A DNA stretch of 64,000 nucleotides from Sphingobium faniae (GTDB taxonomy: Bacteria; Pseudomonadota; Alphaproteobacteria; Sphingomonadales; Sphingomonadaceae). The notes below the pieces were generated by a model. It saw nothing but the letters and a program-made list of their open reading frames with translations, ran no database searches and had not been told where the DNA came from. Below are positions 18,279 through 26,756 of the stretch, in pieces. How positions within the stretch are numbered: the stretch's first letter is position 1; every line of letters starts with the position of its first letter. A program made the translations under genes and the position numbers. The stretch spans positions 186,001 to 250,000 of the forward strand of contig FMTU01000001.1 of assembly GCA_900100475.1 (NCBI GenBank). Direction: 5' to 3'.

Positions 18279-19676
18279 ATGACCGACTTTTCCGACCTGT
18301 TCAAAGCCGACAACGATCAGCCCGCCCGTTCGATCCACCTTTTGGACGGCAAGGAATTCGAAGTCTGGCTGAACGGCCAACCGGAACCTGTCCGGGCCAT
18401 TGTCGGCGCGCAGAAATTCCAGGGAAAGGCGAACCAACATGCTATCCTGCCCGCGCAAGGAGAGCAGGACTGGTCCGTTGTCGCCGGTGTCGCCGACCGG
18501 CAGAATCTTGGCACTTGGTGCCTTGCGAAGCTGGCTGAAGCCCTGCCCGAAGGACAATATCGGCTGAGCGAAGGAACGCCAGACAAGGCCGCACTGGGCT
18601 GGCTGGCCGCGCAATATCGGTTCAGCCGCTATCGCAAGGAGGATAGTCCGGCCGGTCCCCGCATATTGCTGACGCAGGATGTGGCCCACATCGACGCGAC
18701 CGTGCAGTTGGCGCAGGCCGTCGCGCTTGTCCGCGATCTGGTCAACACGCCTGCCGCCGACATGGGTCCGGCCCAGTTGGAGGAGGTCGCGGGGGCGATC
18801 GCCCAACGCTTCGGCGGCGCCATGACGGTGACGAAGGGCGACGCGCTGGAGCAGGGCTATCCCATGATCCACGCTGTCGGCAAAGCGGCGGACAAGAGCT
18901 TCGCGCCGCGCCTGATCGAACTGCAATGGGGCGAACCCGGCCATCCGCGCATCGCCATCGTGGGCAAGGGCATCTGCTTCGACAGCGGCGGACTGGACAT
19001 CAAGCCCTCCTCCGCCATGCTCCTGATGAAAAAGGATATGGGCGGCGCGGCTCATGCGCTGGCGCTGGCGCAACTCGTGATGGGCGCGCGACTGCCCGTG
19101 CGGCTGCATCTGCTGATCCCGGCGGCCGAAAATGCCGTAGGCGGCAACGCCTTCCGGCCCGGCGACATATTGAAGAGCCGCAAGGGGATCAGCGTCGAGA
19201 TCGGCAATACCGATGCGGAGGGCCGGCTGGTGCTGGGCGACGCGCTGACGCGCGCGGGCGAAGAGCAGCCGGAACTCATCATCGACTATGCGACCCTGAC
19301 GGGCGCGGCGCGCGTGGCGGTCGGTCCCGATCTTCCCGCCCTTTTCGCCAATGACGACGATCTTGCCGCCGCCGTGAGCGCCGCTGGCACGGAAGTGGAT
19401 GATCCGAGCTGGCGGCTGCCGCTATGGGACGGTTATGCGGACATGCTGAAATCCGATGCCGCCGATATCAACAATGCGGGCGAAGGCGGCTTTGCCGGAG
19501 CTATCACGGCGGCCTTGTTCCTGCGGCGGTTCGTACCGGACGATACGTCCTGGCTGCACCTCGACACCTTCGCCTGGCGGCCATCGGCCCGGCCCGGCAG
19601 GCCCAAGGGCGGCGAAGCGCTTGGATTGCGGGCGATTTTCAGGGTTTTGCAGCAACGCTATGGGCGGCAGGGTTAA
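18279..19676 (+). CDS. Leucyl aminopeptidase family protein (M17)
   Basis: A cytosolic two-metal aminopeptidase that removes N-terminal residues from peptides. Residues 1-150 form the variable N-terminal domain. The catalytic domain shows VGKGICFDSGGLDIKPS (228-244) with Lys230, Asp235, the KKDMGG segment (Asp253) and the hallmark NTDAEGRLVLGDAL (310-323). The length of 465 residues is typical. The N-terminal domain is shorter and divergent compared with E. coli PepA, so a DNA-binding role is not implied. Transcribed ahead of the MarR-argC cluster. Confidence 0.92.
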   Translation: MTDFSDLFKADNDQPARSIHLLDGKEFEVWLNGQPEPVRAIVGAQKFQGKANQHAILPAQGEQDWSVVAGVADRQNLGTWCLAKLAEALPEGQYRLSEGTPDKAALGWLAAQYRFSRYRKEDSPAGPRILLTQDVAHIDATVQLAQAVALVRDLVNTPAADMGPAQLEEVAGAIAQRFGGAMTVTKGDALEQGYPMIHAVGKAADKSFAPRLIELQWGEPGHPRIAIVGKGICFDSGGLDIKPSSAMLLMKKDMGGAAHALALAQLVMGARLPVRLHLLIPAAENAVGGNAFRPGDILKSRKGISVEIGNTDAEGRLVLGDALTRAGEEQPELIIDYATLTGAARVAVGPDLPALFANDDDLAAAVSAAGTEVDDPSWRLPLWDGYADMLKSDAADINNAGEGGFAGAITAALFLRRFVPDDTSWLHLDTFAWRPSARPGRPKGGEALGLRAIFRVLQQRYGRQG

Positions 19677-19734
19677 AGCGGACAATCCGTCGAGCCGTTA
19701 CGCAACCGGATTGGCTATCGTGCGTTAGGGGCAC

Positions 19735-20142
19735 ATGGATGCCTCACCTGCAAAAGAATCGGCCACGCGAAACGAACGTCCTGATATGGGGCCACTTGGT
19801 CAATGGATGCAGACTCTGGTCGATTATGTCCGGTCGGGAAAGCCCGATCTGACCAATCGGCAAATGGCGCTGATGATGACGGTCTATATCGGCTCCGGGC
19901 CTCACACGGTTCGCGGGCTGGCCGAAGTGCTCCATGTTTCCAAGCCCGTTATCACCCGCGCGCTCAACAAGCTGTCCGCGCTCGGCTATGTGCGGCGGGA
20001 ACGCGATATCGCCGACCGACGCAATATTTTCATCGTACGGACCCCTAAAGGGGCGGAATTCCTTGACGCCTTTCACCATTTCATCGCAGGAACCGCGCGC
20101 GATGAACGTCATAGACACACCCACGCGGACCAGTCCGCCTGA
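19735..20142 (+). CDS. MarR-type winged-helix regulator
   Basis: A 135-residue protein with one winged-helix domain: LTNRQMALMMTVYIGSGPHTVRG, recognition region LAEVLHVSKPVITRALNKLS (about 62-81) and wing GYVRRERDIADRRNIFIVRTPKG. No sensor domain is visible beyond it. The end of the gene overlaps the start of the NlpC/P60 peptidase by 41 bp in another frame. The start at 19735 gives a polar 15-residue leader before the core. It probably regulates its own cluster, but no operator was identified. Confidence 0.8.
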   Translation: MDASPAKESATRNERPDMGPLGQWMQTLVDYVRSGKPDLTNRQMALMMTVYIGSGPHTVRGLAEVLHVSKPVITRALNKLSALGYVRRERDIADRRNIFIVRTPKGAEFLDAFHHFIAGTARDERHRHTHADQSA

Positions 20143-21010
20143 AAGAATCCGCTTCAACCTTCAGGGCCGGTCGGTGGCGCTGGATAGCCGTACCCATGCG
20201 GCGCGGGGCGATCTTGCCGATGTTTCTCTGGCGGGCATGCTGTTTTCGGCACATTATGCACGAGCGGTCAAATTAACCTGCGTCGCAGCGGGCGCGCCGC
20301 TGCTGGCAACTCCTGGCACCAACGCGCAAGCGGTCAGCGAATTGCTGCGCGGCGAAATTTTCCATGCACTGGATGTGACGACCGATTGGGCATGGGGCTT
20401 TTGCGGCCATGACGGCTATGTCGGGTATCTCCGGCGGGAAGCATTGGACGCGCTGGAAGAAACCACTCATCGCGTGACGGCGTCATGCGCGCCCCTGTTC
20501 AGCGTGGCCGACATCAAGGCGCCTGTCGCGGATTACTGGCCCCGGAACGCGCTCTTCGCGGGAGTGGAAGATGGTCCTTTCATCGCGCTGGGTGAAGGCT
20601 TCATCCACAGCCGCCACGCCAGGATGGTGGGCGAAAAGGAAACGGACTGGGTGTCGGTGGCCGAAAGATATCTGGGCCAGCCCTATGTCTGGGGCGGGCG
20701 CGGCCATAGGGGTATCGACTGCTCCGGCCTGGTGCAGGTCGCCTTGGGACAATGCGGCATCAGCGCGCCGCGCGACACCGACCTGCAACGCGAAGGCATC
20801 GGATCGCCTCTTGCCGAGGACGCACCACTGCGCCGGGGAGATCTGGTCTTTTTCCCCGGCCATGTGGGGATCATGACGGACAACGAGACATTGCTGCATG
20901 CGAACGCACACTGGATGACCGTGATCGCTGAACCTCTGGCGGATGTCGTGGCGCGCTTGCAGGTCGATCATGCCGAGCCCATTATCGCGCGGCGGAGAAT
21001 AAGCGCATGA
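20102..21010 (+). CDS. C40 (NlpC/P60) family peptidase
   Basis: A 302-residue cysteine peptidase likely cutting peptidoglycan stem peptides. An N-terminal region of about 180 residues includes an SH3b-like part (WAWGFCGHDGYVGYLRREAL). The P60 domain follows: YLGQPYVWGG, catalytic Cys207 in GIDCSGLVQVAL, LRRGDLVFFPGHVGIM with His254, and LLHANAH. No signal peptide is visible, so it may act on recycled muropeptides in the cytoplasm. The start (ATG 20102) lies inside the MarR gene and the last 4 bases overlap argC (ATGA). Confidence 0.88.
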   Translation: MNVIDTPTRTSPPERIRFNLQGRSVALDSRTHAARGDLADVSLAGMLFSAHYARAVKLTCVAAGAPLLATPGTNAQAVSELLRGEIFHALDVTTDWAWGFCGHDGYVGYLRREALDALEETTHRVTASCAPLFSVADIKAPVADYWPRNALFAGVEDGPFIALGEGFIHSRHARMVGEKETDWVSVAERYLGQPYVWGGRGHRGIDCSGLVQVALGQCGISAPRDTDLQREGIGSPLAEDAPLRRGDLVFFPGHVGIMTDNETLLHANAHWMTVIAEPLADVVARLQVDHAEPIIARRRISA

Positions 21011-21951
21011 CGACTCACATCTTCATCGACGGCGGCGTCGGAACCACCGGCCTCGAAATCGGGGAACGGCTGGCCGGACGGCCTGAACTGACGCTCATCA
21101 CGCTGGATGAGAAGGACCGCAAGGATGCGGCGGCGCGGCGCGAAGCGCTCAACAGCGCCGACATCGTGATCCTGTGCCTGCCCGACGACGCCGCGCGCGA
21201 AGCGGTGGCGTTGATCGACAATGACCGTACCCGCGTCATCGACGCCTCGACCGCGCACCGCGTGGCCGATGGCTGGACCTATGGCTTTCCCGAACTGGAG
21301 CCGGGCCATCGCGAGAAGCTGGCGCAGTCCCGTTTCGTCGCCAATCCCGGCTGCTGGCCGACCGGCTTCCTGGCGCTGGTCCGGCCGCTGACGCTGGCGG
21401 GACTGCTGCCTGCCGACTGGCCTGTCACCGTGTCTGGCGCGTCCGGCTATTCGGGCGGCGGCAAGTCGATGATCGCGGAATATGAGAACGGCGATGGCGC
21501 GCCCACTGCCTTCCGCGCCTATGGCCTCAATCTGGCGCACAAGCATGTTCCGGAAATGACGCGCTATTCCGGGCTGGCGCATCCGCCGATCTTCGCACCC
21601 GCCGTCGCGAACGTCCATCGCGGCATGTTGGTGGAAGTGCCGCTGCAACTGCGCGCCATGCCGGGCAAGCCTTCGGTCGCCAGCCTGCATGAAACGCTGG
21701 CCGCTGCTTATGCGGGCTCGCCCATCGTCACGGTCGTACCGCTGGAGGAAAGCGCCGCCATGACCCAATTGCGGGTCGAACATGTCGGCGCGACCGACCG
21801 CCTGACATTGTTCGTTTTCGGCAATGAAGATAGCGGGCAGGCGCGCCTTGCGGCCGCGCTCGACAATCTGGGCAAGGGCGCTGCCGGAGCAGCGGTCCAG
21901 AATCTGAATATCCTTGCCGGCCTGCCGGAAACCGCAGGCCTGCGCCTCTGA
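21007..21951 (+). CDS. argC: N-acetyl-gamma-glutamyl-phosphate reductase (short type)
   Basis: Reduces N-acetylglutamyl phosphate to the semialdehyde in arginine synthesis, using NADPH. The N-terminal Rossmann motif is GGVGTTGLEIGERL (9-22). The catalytic Cys is Cys116 in VANPGCWPTG. The 314-residue length and the sequence around it fit the short (type 2) ArgC. The ATG overlaps the stop of the peptidase gene, so arginine synthesis is translationally coupled to a cell-wall peptidase and a MarR regulator, an unexpected partnership. Confidence 0.94.
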   Translation: MTTHIFIDGGVGTTGLEIGERLAGRPELTLITLDEKDRKDAAARREALNSADIVILCLPDDAAREAVALIDNDRTRVIDASTAHRVADGWTYGFPELEPGHREKLAQSRFVANPGCWPTGFLALVRPLTLAGLLPADWPVTVSGASGYSGGGKSMIAEYENGDGAPTAFRAYGLNLAHKHVPEMTRYSGLAHPPIFAPAVANVHRGMLVEVPLQLRAMPGKPSVASLHETLAAAYAGSPIVTVVPLEESAAMTQLRVEHVGATDRLTLFVFGNEDSGQARLAAALDNLGKGAAGAAVQNLNILAGLPETAGLRL

Positions 21952-21954
21952 CGT

Positions 21955-22176
21955 TCAGTGGATGGTGCCGAGCGGCTGATCATAGGAAAGCAGCACGATC
22001 AGCCTCTCGATCTGCCGCCAGCGGCAGAAATGAATATGATTGCCAAGGTCGCGGCTGCGATCCGCGCGCGCGGCCGCTTCATAACCGGCATTGTCGCCGA
22101 ACAGGCTGATCAATTCGGCCGCTTCTTCATAACTTTTGCGATCCGAAAGATATGGCAAGTTCATCAATTCCCCCAT
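21955..22176 (-). CDS. Small hypothetical protein (73 aa)
   Basis: A small soluble protein reading ...LPYLSDRKSYEEAAELISLFGDNAGYEAAARADRSR... then NHIHFCRWRQIERLIVLLS. It looks like a conserved sphingomonad protein: helical, with a conserved-looking HFCRWRQIERLI stretch near the end. The start is ambiguous between ATG 22176 and ATG 22164, the latter preceded by GGGGGA. It is convergent with argC, with only 3 nt between the stops. Function unknown. Confidence 0.62.
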   Translation of the reverse strand: MGELMNLPYLSDRKSYEEAAELISLFGDNAGYEAAARADRSRDLGNHIHFCRWRQIERLIVLLSYDQPLGTIH

Positions 22177-22377
22177 CTGGCCAGCGCCCGTGGATATCCC
22201 TCCTCAAAAAGCGTGCCATTTGTCCGTTTTAAGGGATCTGGCGGGACAGAAAAGTTTATCGTGCATTAGCCAAGTCCCGATCCGGCACGAAAATCCCATA
22301 AAGGCACAGACCGTCCAAAAAAGGGGCGCTCGCAAAAGCGGCTGGCCTTGAAGCCCGCCTCATGGCAATGGCCGATC

Positions 22378-22551
22378 ATGACGACAGGAAAGAACAACCC
22401 CACCGGCGCGGGCGCGATCATCGCCCTGCTGATTTTGGGCGGCGCCATCGTGGGCGGATTGATGGGGCAACCGAGCGTGGGGCTTTTGGTCGGCGGCGCC
22501 ATCGGCGTGGCGATCGCGCTGCTGCTGTGGCTTCGCGAGCGCGGAAAATAG
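22378..22551 (+). CDS. Small two-helix membrane protein (57 aa)
   Basis: The sequence from ATG 22378 (MTTGKNNPTGAGAIIALLIL...) has two hydrophobic helices separated by GGLMGQPSVG and ends in a charged LRERGK tail. Glycine-rich helices suggest tight packing or oligomers. The upstream-open frame from 22348 adds residues without a ribosome site. No family recognised; it sits before the sugar dehydrogenase in the same direction with a 61-nt gap. Confidence 0.5.
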   Translation: MTTGKNNPTGAGAIIALLILGGAIVGGLMGQPSVGLLVGGAIGVAIALLLWLRERGK

Positions 22552-22612
22552 CACGCGGCTCGCGCATCCTGCGCCTTGCCGGACGCGCCATGGCGACATA
22601 AATGTGAACGCC

Positions 22613-23941
22613 ATGAAAAAGCATATCATCGCCCTCACCCTTATTGCGCTGCTCATCGTCGGCGGCGCATTCTTCTATCTGGCGCGGGGCGATACCGCGA
22701 GACTGGCCCCCGGCGCGGACGTCGGCAAGGAACCCGTCTTCACCACGGCGCGCAATGAGTTGATCCCGACCGTCAACATCGCCGAATTGGCGGGCTGGAA
22801 TGCGGGTGAAAAACCCGTGGCGGCAGAGGGACTTTCGGTCAGCCGCTTCGCCGATGGATTGACCCATCCCCGCTCCATGCTGCGCCTGCCCAATGGCGAC
22901 ATATTGGTGGCCGAAACCAACAGCCCGCCGCGCCCGCAAGGCGGCATTACCACACGCGTCATGAATTATATGATGGACAAGGCGGGAGCGGGCGGCCCCT
23001 CCCCCAATCGCATCACCTTATTGCGCGACACCGACGGAGACGGACGGGCGGACACGAAAACGGCGTTCCTCACAGGACTCAATTCGCCTTATGGCATGGC
23101 GCTGATCGGGGAGACGCTCTACGTCGCCAACACCGATGCGCTGATGGCCTTCCCCTATAAGGAGGGCGAAACCAAGATGGTGGACAAAGGCCGCAAGATC
23201 CTGAACCTGCCCGCGCAGGCCCCCAATCTCCACTGGACCAAGAGCTTGGTCGCCAGTCCGGAGGGGCTGCTCTATGTTGGAGTCGGATCGAACAGCAATA
23301 TCGGCGAAGACGGACTCGACAAGGAACAGAACCGCGCCGCCGTGCTGGAAGTTGATCCCAAGACCGGCAGCTATCGCATCTTCGCTTCGGGCCTGCGCAA
23401 TCCGACCGGCCTTGCCTTCGAACCGACCAGCGGCGCGCTTTGGGGCGTGGTCAATGAGCGCGACATGCTGGGCAGCGATCTGGTGCCCGATTTCCTGACG
23501 CGGGTGGAGTTCGGGGCTTTCTATGGCTGGCCGTGGAATTACTGGGGCGGCTATGAGGACCGCCGGGTCCAGCCGCAACGGCCGGAAGTCCGCGAATATA
23601 CCAAGCGCCCCGATTATGCGCTCGGCAACCACGTCGCGCCGCTGGGCCTGTCCTTTTCCAAGGATGTGAAGCTGGGCGCACCCTTCACCAACGGCGCTTT
23701 CGTCGGGCTGCACGGCAGTTGGAACCGCAAGCCCGTCGCCGGTTACAAGGTCGTGTTCGTGCCGTTCCAGAATAATGGGGAAGTGGGCACCGCCAAGCCG
23801 GTCGATGTGCTGACCGGCTTCCTGAACAAGGATGGCAAGGCGCATGGCCGTCCGGTCGATGTAACAGCCGACGGCAAGGGCGCGCTGCTGGTCAGTGACG
23901 ACGTGGGCGGCGTGATCTGGCGGGTCGTGAAGGCGGACTGA
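22613..23941 (+). CDS. PQQ-dependent sugar dehydrogenase family protein (L-sorbosone dehydrogenase-like)
   Basis: A 442-residue periplasmic beta-propeller. An N-terminal uncleaved or signal helix (KKHIIALTLIALLIVGGAFF) is followed by propeller blades with typical wording: FADGLTHPRSMLRLPNGDILVAE, RITLLRDTDGDGRADT, GLNSPYGMALIGETLYVAN, RNPTGLAFEPTSGALWGVVNERD and HGSWNRKPVAGYKVVF. This is the GSDH/sorbosone dehydrogenase family, which oxidises aldoses or related sugars with PQQ. The exact substrate cannot be read. The ATG 22613 is chosen over a GTG 9 nt earlier. Confidence 0.88.
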   Translation: MKKHIIALTLIALLIVGGAFFYLARGDTARLAPGADVGKEPVFTTARNELIPTVNIAELAGWNAGEKPVAAEGLSVSRFADGLTHPRSMLRLPNGDILVAETNSPPRPQGGITTRVMNYMMDKAGAGGPSPNRITLLRDTDGDGRADTKTAFLTGLNSPYGMALIGETLYVANTDALMAFPYKEGETKMVDKGRKILNLPAQAPNLHWTKSLVASPEGLLYVGVGSNSNIGEDGLDKEQNRAAVLEVDPKTGSYRIFASGLRNPTGLAFEPTSGALWGVVNERDMLGSDLVPDFLTRVEFGAFYGWPWNYWGGYEDRRVQPQRPEVREYTKRPDYALGNHVAPLGLSFSKDVKLGAPFTNGAFVGLHGSWNRKPVAGYKVVFVPFQNNGEVGTAKPVDVLTGFLNKDGKAHGRPVDVTADGKGALLVSDDVGGVIWRVVKAD

Positions 23942-23944
23942 GCT

Positions 23945-24760
23945 TCAGAGCGCCAGCCCGTTCCGTCCTGCCAGTTCGACCACATATTGCCAGGCGACGC
24001 GGCCTGACCGGCTGCCGCGCTGCGTCGCCCACTGGATCGCTTCGAGCGGATCGAAACTGAGGCCGAGGCTGTTGGCATAGCCGGCGACGATGTCCACATA
24101 GGCCTGCTGGTCGATGGCATGGAAACCGAGGCTGAGACCGAAACGGTCCGACAACGCCATCTTGTCGTCGATCACGTCGCGCGGATTGACGGGATCGTCC
24201 TGCTCCGAAAGGTGACGGGGCACGATATGCCTGCGGTTGGACGTCACATAGAGCCGCACATTGGCGGGTCGCGCCGCCGTTCCGCCTTGCAGCAGGGAAC
24301 GGAGCGAACGGGCGTCCCCCACCCCTTCATCGAAACCGAGATCATCGAGGAAGAGAATGAAAGGCCGGTCCGTTTCGCGCAGGAGCGAGAAAAGCCGGGG
24401 CAGGCTCGCCAGTTCCTCTATCGCGCATTGCAGCAAGGCGACATCCTGTCCCTCCCGCTGGAGCTTGCCGACGACCGCCGCGACCGTCGCCGACTTGCCC
24501 GTACCGCGCGCGCCCCACAACAGCACGTCATGGGCGGCATGGCCCGCGGCATGGCGACGCGTATTTTCCAGCAATGCCTCCTTCTGCCGGTCAATGCCGG
24601 AAAGCAGGTCATAAGCGACCGGATCGAAGGCCTCCACCGGCCTGATGGCTTCGCCGTCCCAGACATAGGCTGAAGCGGCAATCAAATCGGCCGAGAGCGC
24701 GGCGGGCGGAGCAAGGCGCTCAAGGGCTTCGGCGATGCGGGTGAGAAGTGCGTCAGTCAT
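23945..24760 (-). CDS. DUF815 family AAA-type ATPase
   Basis: A 271-residue ATPase with Walker A GARGTGKS (83-90), Walker B ILFLDDLGF (135-143), a sensor-like YVTSNRRHIVPRH segment and a conserved ending with a GSRSGRVAWQYVVELAGR pattern. This is the DUF815 family, found next to or within operons of core metabolism in many proteobacteria; the role is not established. It is divergent from the Sua5-type gene, with about 110 bp between the two starts. Confidence 0.86.
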   Translation of the reverse strand: MTDALLTRIAEALERLAPPAALSADLIAASAYVWDGEAIRPVEAFDPVAYDLLSGIDRQKEALLENTRRHAAGHAAHDVLLWGARGTGKSATVAAVVGKLQREGQDVALLQCAIEELASLPRLFSLLRETDRPFILFLDDLGFDEGVGDARSLRSLLQGGTAARPANVRLYVTSNRRHIVPRHLSEQDDPVNPRDVIDDKMALSDRFGLSLGFHAIDQQAYVDIVAGYANSLGLSFDPLEAIQWATQRGSRSGRVAWQYVVELAGRNGLAL

Positions 24761-24870
24761 GCTGCGCGCTTAATCTTCCGCCCCGCCCCCGGCAAGCCGG
24801 GACGGCATTGTCATCCTTCTTTCGCATTGGCCTTTTACTGGCTGGAGGAGACGTTTATAGCGCGGGGGCC

Positions 24871-25827
24871 GTGACTATCGCACATTCAGCCTTTTCCACG
24901 AAAATCTGCCGCTACGGCGCGGAATCCCTGCGTGAAGCGGCCCTGTTGATCCGCGCGGGGGAGCCGGTGGCAGTGCCGACGGAAACGGTCTATGGCCTCG
25001 CCGCCGATGCGACCGACAGCCACGCCGTCGCGGCCATCTATGGTGCGAAGAGCCGGCCCAGCTTCAATCCGCTGATCGTCCATGTGGCGGACCGGACCAT
25101 GGCCGAAAGCCTCGCATATTTCTCTCCCCAAGCCGCCCTGTTGGCGGACCGCTTCTGGCCCGGCGCGCTGACGCTGGTGCTGCCGGCACGGGACGATAGC
25201 GGGCTGTCCCCGCTCGTCATGGCTGGTTTGCCGACCGTCGCCATCCGCCTGCCCGCTCATCCCGCTATGCGTGCCCTGATCCGGGAAAGCGAGCGGCCGC
25301 TCGCCGCCCCTTCAGCCAATCGCAGCGGTTCGATCAGCCCGACCAGAGCCGAACATGTGCTGGCGAGCCTGAACGGCAAGATCCGCATGATCCTGGACGA
25401 AGGCCCCACCAGCGAGGGGCTGGAATCAACCATCGCCGCTCCGGAGGCAGGCCGCATCCGCTTGCTGCGCCCCGGCCCCGTGACCGCCGCCATGCTGGAG
25501 GAAGCCAGCGGACTGCCCGTCGTGACGGGCAAGGCCGATGCAAGCATCGAAGCGCCCGGCCAGATGGCAAGCCATTATGCCCCGTCCAAGCCGGTCCGCC
25601 TCCATGCGCTGAAAGCGGAAAAGGACGAATATCTGATCGGTTTCGGGCTGATGCCGTGCAACTTCAACCTCAGCCCGGACGCGGACCTGCAAGAAGCGGC
25701 GGCCAATCTGTTCACCGCCCTGCATCTGGCCGACGCCAGCGCCGCCAGCAGCATCGCCGTCGCGCCGATCCCGGAGGAAGACATCGGTATCGCAATCAAC
25801 GACCGCCTGCGCCGCGCCGCCGCCTGA
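24871..25827 (+). CDS. Threonylcarbamoyl-AMP synthase (Sua5/YciO/TsaC family)
   Basis: Makes threonylcarbamoyl-AMP from Thr, bicarbonate and ATP for the t6A37 modification of ANN-decoding tRNAs. The YrdC domain covers about residues 15-200: AVPTETVYGLAADA, YGAKSRPSFNPLIVHV, RLPAHPAMRALI and PLAAPSANRSGSISPT. A Sua5-type C-terminal extension follows (MASHYAPSKPVRL onward), so this is the long Sua5 form (318 aa) rather than the short TsaC form. The GTG at 24871 is the only sensible start: upstream sequence in frame is unlike the family. Confidence 0.9.
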   Translation: MTIAHSAFSTKICRYGAESLREAALLIRAGEPVAVPTETVYGLAADATDSHAVAAIYGAKSRPSFNPLIVHVADRTMAESLAYFSPQAALLADRFWPGALTLVLPARDDSGLSPLVMAGLPTVAIRLPAHPAMRALIRESERPLAAPSANRSGSISPTRAEHVLASLNGKIRMILDEGPTSEGLESTIAAPEAGRIRLLRPGPVTAAMLEEASGLPVVTGKADASIEAPGQMASHYAPSKPVRLHALKAEKDEYLIGFGLMPCNFNLSPDADLQEAAANLFTALHLADASAASSIAVAPIPEEDIGIAINDRLRRAAA

Positions 25828-25830
25828 TCC

Positions 25831-26097
25831 TTACTGGCAGTTGCCATAGCCCGCCCGACGACATTCGCGTCGGCGCTGTTCCTCCGCCTCTTCCCGTTCC
25901 CGAGCCTCGCGCGCTTCCTGTTTGCGCATCTTGCGGCCGTAATTCCGGTCGGCCTCCTCCTGGCTGGTCGTGCTCCAGTCGACGGCCTGTGAACCGGCGC
26001 GCACGGGCAATGTGGCGACATCAAGCGCTGTCTTCGCCACGCAGCCCGGCAACAGCAGCAAGGCAAGGATGGCCATCCCCATCGGTGTTGCGTTCAT
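25831..26097 (-). CDS. Small lipoprotein, charged C-terminus
   Basis: An 88-residue protein with a lipobox LLLLPGC (Cys19) and, after a short DVATLPVRAGSQAVD segment, a long charged helix rich in Arg/Glu (EADRNYGRKMRKQEAREARE...) ending GYGNCQ. The start ATG 26097 (MNATPMGM) is chosen for the signal peptide and AAGGGACGG upstream. Convergent with the Sua5 gene (3-nt gap). Function unknown; the DVATLPV pattern after the lipobox is common in small sphingomonad lipoproteins. Confidence 0.7.
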   Translation of the reverse strand: MNATPMGMAILALLLLPGCVAKTALDVATLPVRAGSQAVDWSTTSQEEADRNYGRKMRKQEAREAREREEAEEQRRRECRRAGYGNCQ

Positions 26098-26179
26098 CAT
26101 TCCGTCCCTTGCGATCCCGTCCCGCAACATAGCAGGTAAAATGTGCGGCCTGTCACGCAAAACCGCCCCTTACGGAAAA

Positions 26180-26713
26180 TCAGGCGTCGATGCGTTCGGC
26201 AAATCCCTTGCGCAGCTTGGCCAGCTTGGGCGGAATGACGGCCATGCAATAGGGATTGCGATCGCCCACCCTGTCCCAATATTTCTGATGATAATCCTCC
26301 GCCGGATACCATGGCGCATCGGGTTCGATGGCGGTGACGATGGGGCTGGACTGAGCGGTCTGGGCGCGCTCGATGCCGGCCCGCGCCTCCGCTTCCTGCT
26401 CCGCTGAATGAGGGAAGATCGCCGAGCGATATTGCGTGCCGATGTCATTGCCCTGCCGGTTCAGCGTCGTCGGGTCATGCGTCGCGAAAAAAATGTCGAG
26501 CAGATCGGCATAGGAAATCACCGCCGGATCATAGGCGATACGGATCGCCTCGGCATGTCCCGTCGCGCCCGAACATATCTGTTCATAGGTCGGATCGGGC
26601 AAAGCGCCTCCGATATAGCCGCTTTCCACCGACTTCACGCCCTTCAGATTCTGATACACCGCTTCTGTGCACCAGAAACAACCGCCTGCCAGCGTCGCGA
26701 CCTCATCCGCCAT
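26180..26713 (-). CDS. msrA: Peptide methionine sulfoxide reductase MsrA
   Basis: Repairs methionine-S-sulfoxide in proteins and free Met. The catalytic motif is [11 protein letters not shown] with Cys12. Family segments [23 protein letters not shown] and TQYRSAIF are in order, and YHQKYWDR lies near the end. A possible resolving Cys is in NPYCMAV. At 177 residues it is full length. The ATG 26713 is chosen because the conserved sequence starts five residues later; the frame is open upstream to 26887. Confidence 0.95.
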   Translation of the reverse strand: MADEVATLAGGCFWCTEAVYQNLKGVKSVESGYIGGALPDPTYEQICSGATGHAEAIRIAYDPAVISYADLLDIFFATHDPTTLNRQGNDIGTQYRSAIFPHSAEQEAEARAGIERAQTAQSSPIVTAIEPDAPWYPAEDYHQKYWDRVGDRNPYCMAVIPPKLAKLRKGFAERIDA

Positions 26714-26756
26714 GATCTGCGTCCTTATCCTGTATCGAACGCAGAGATAGGAAATG

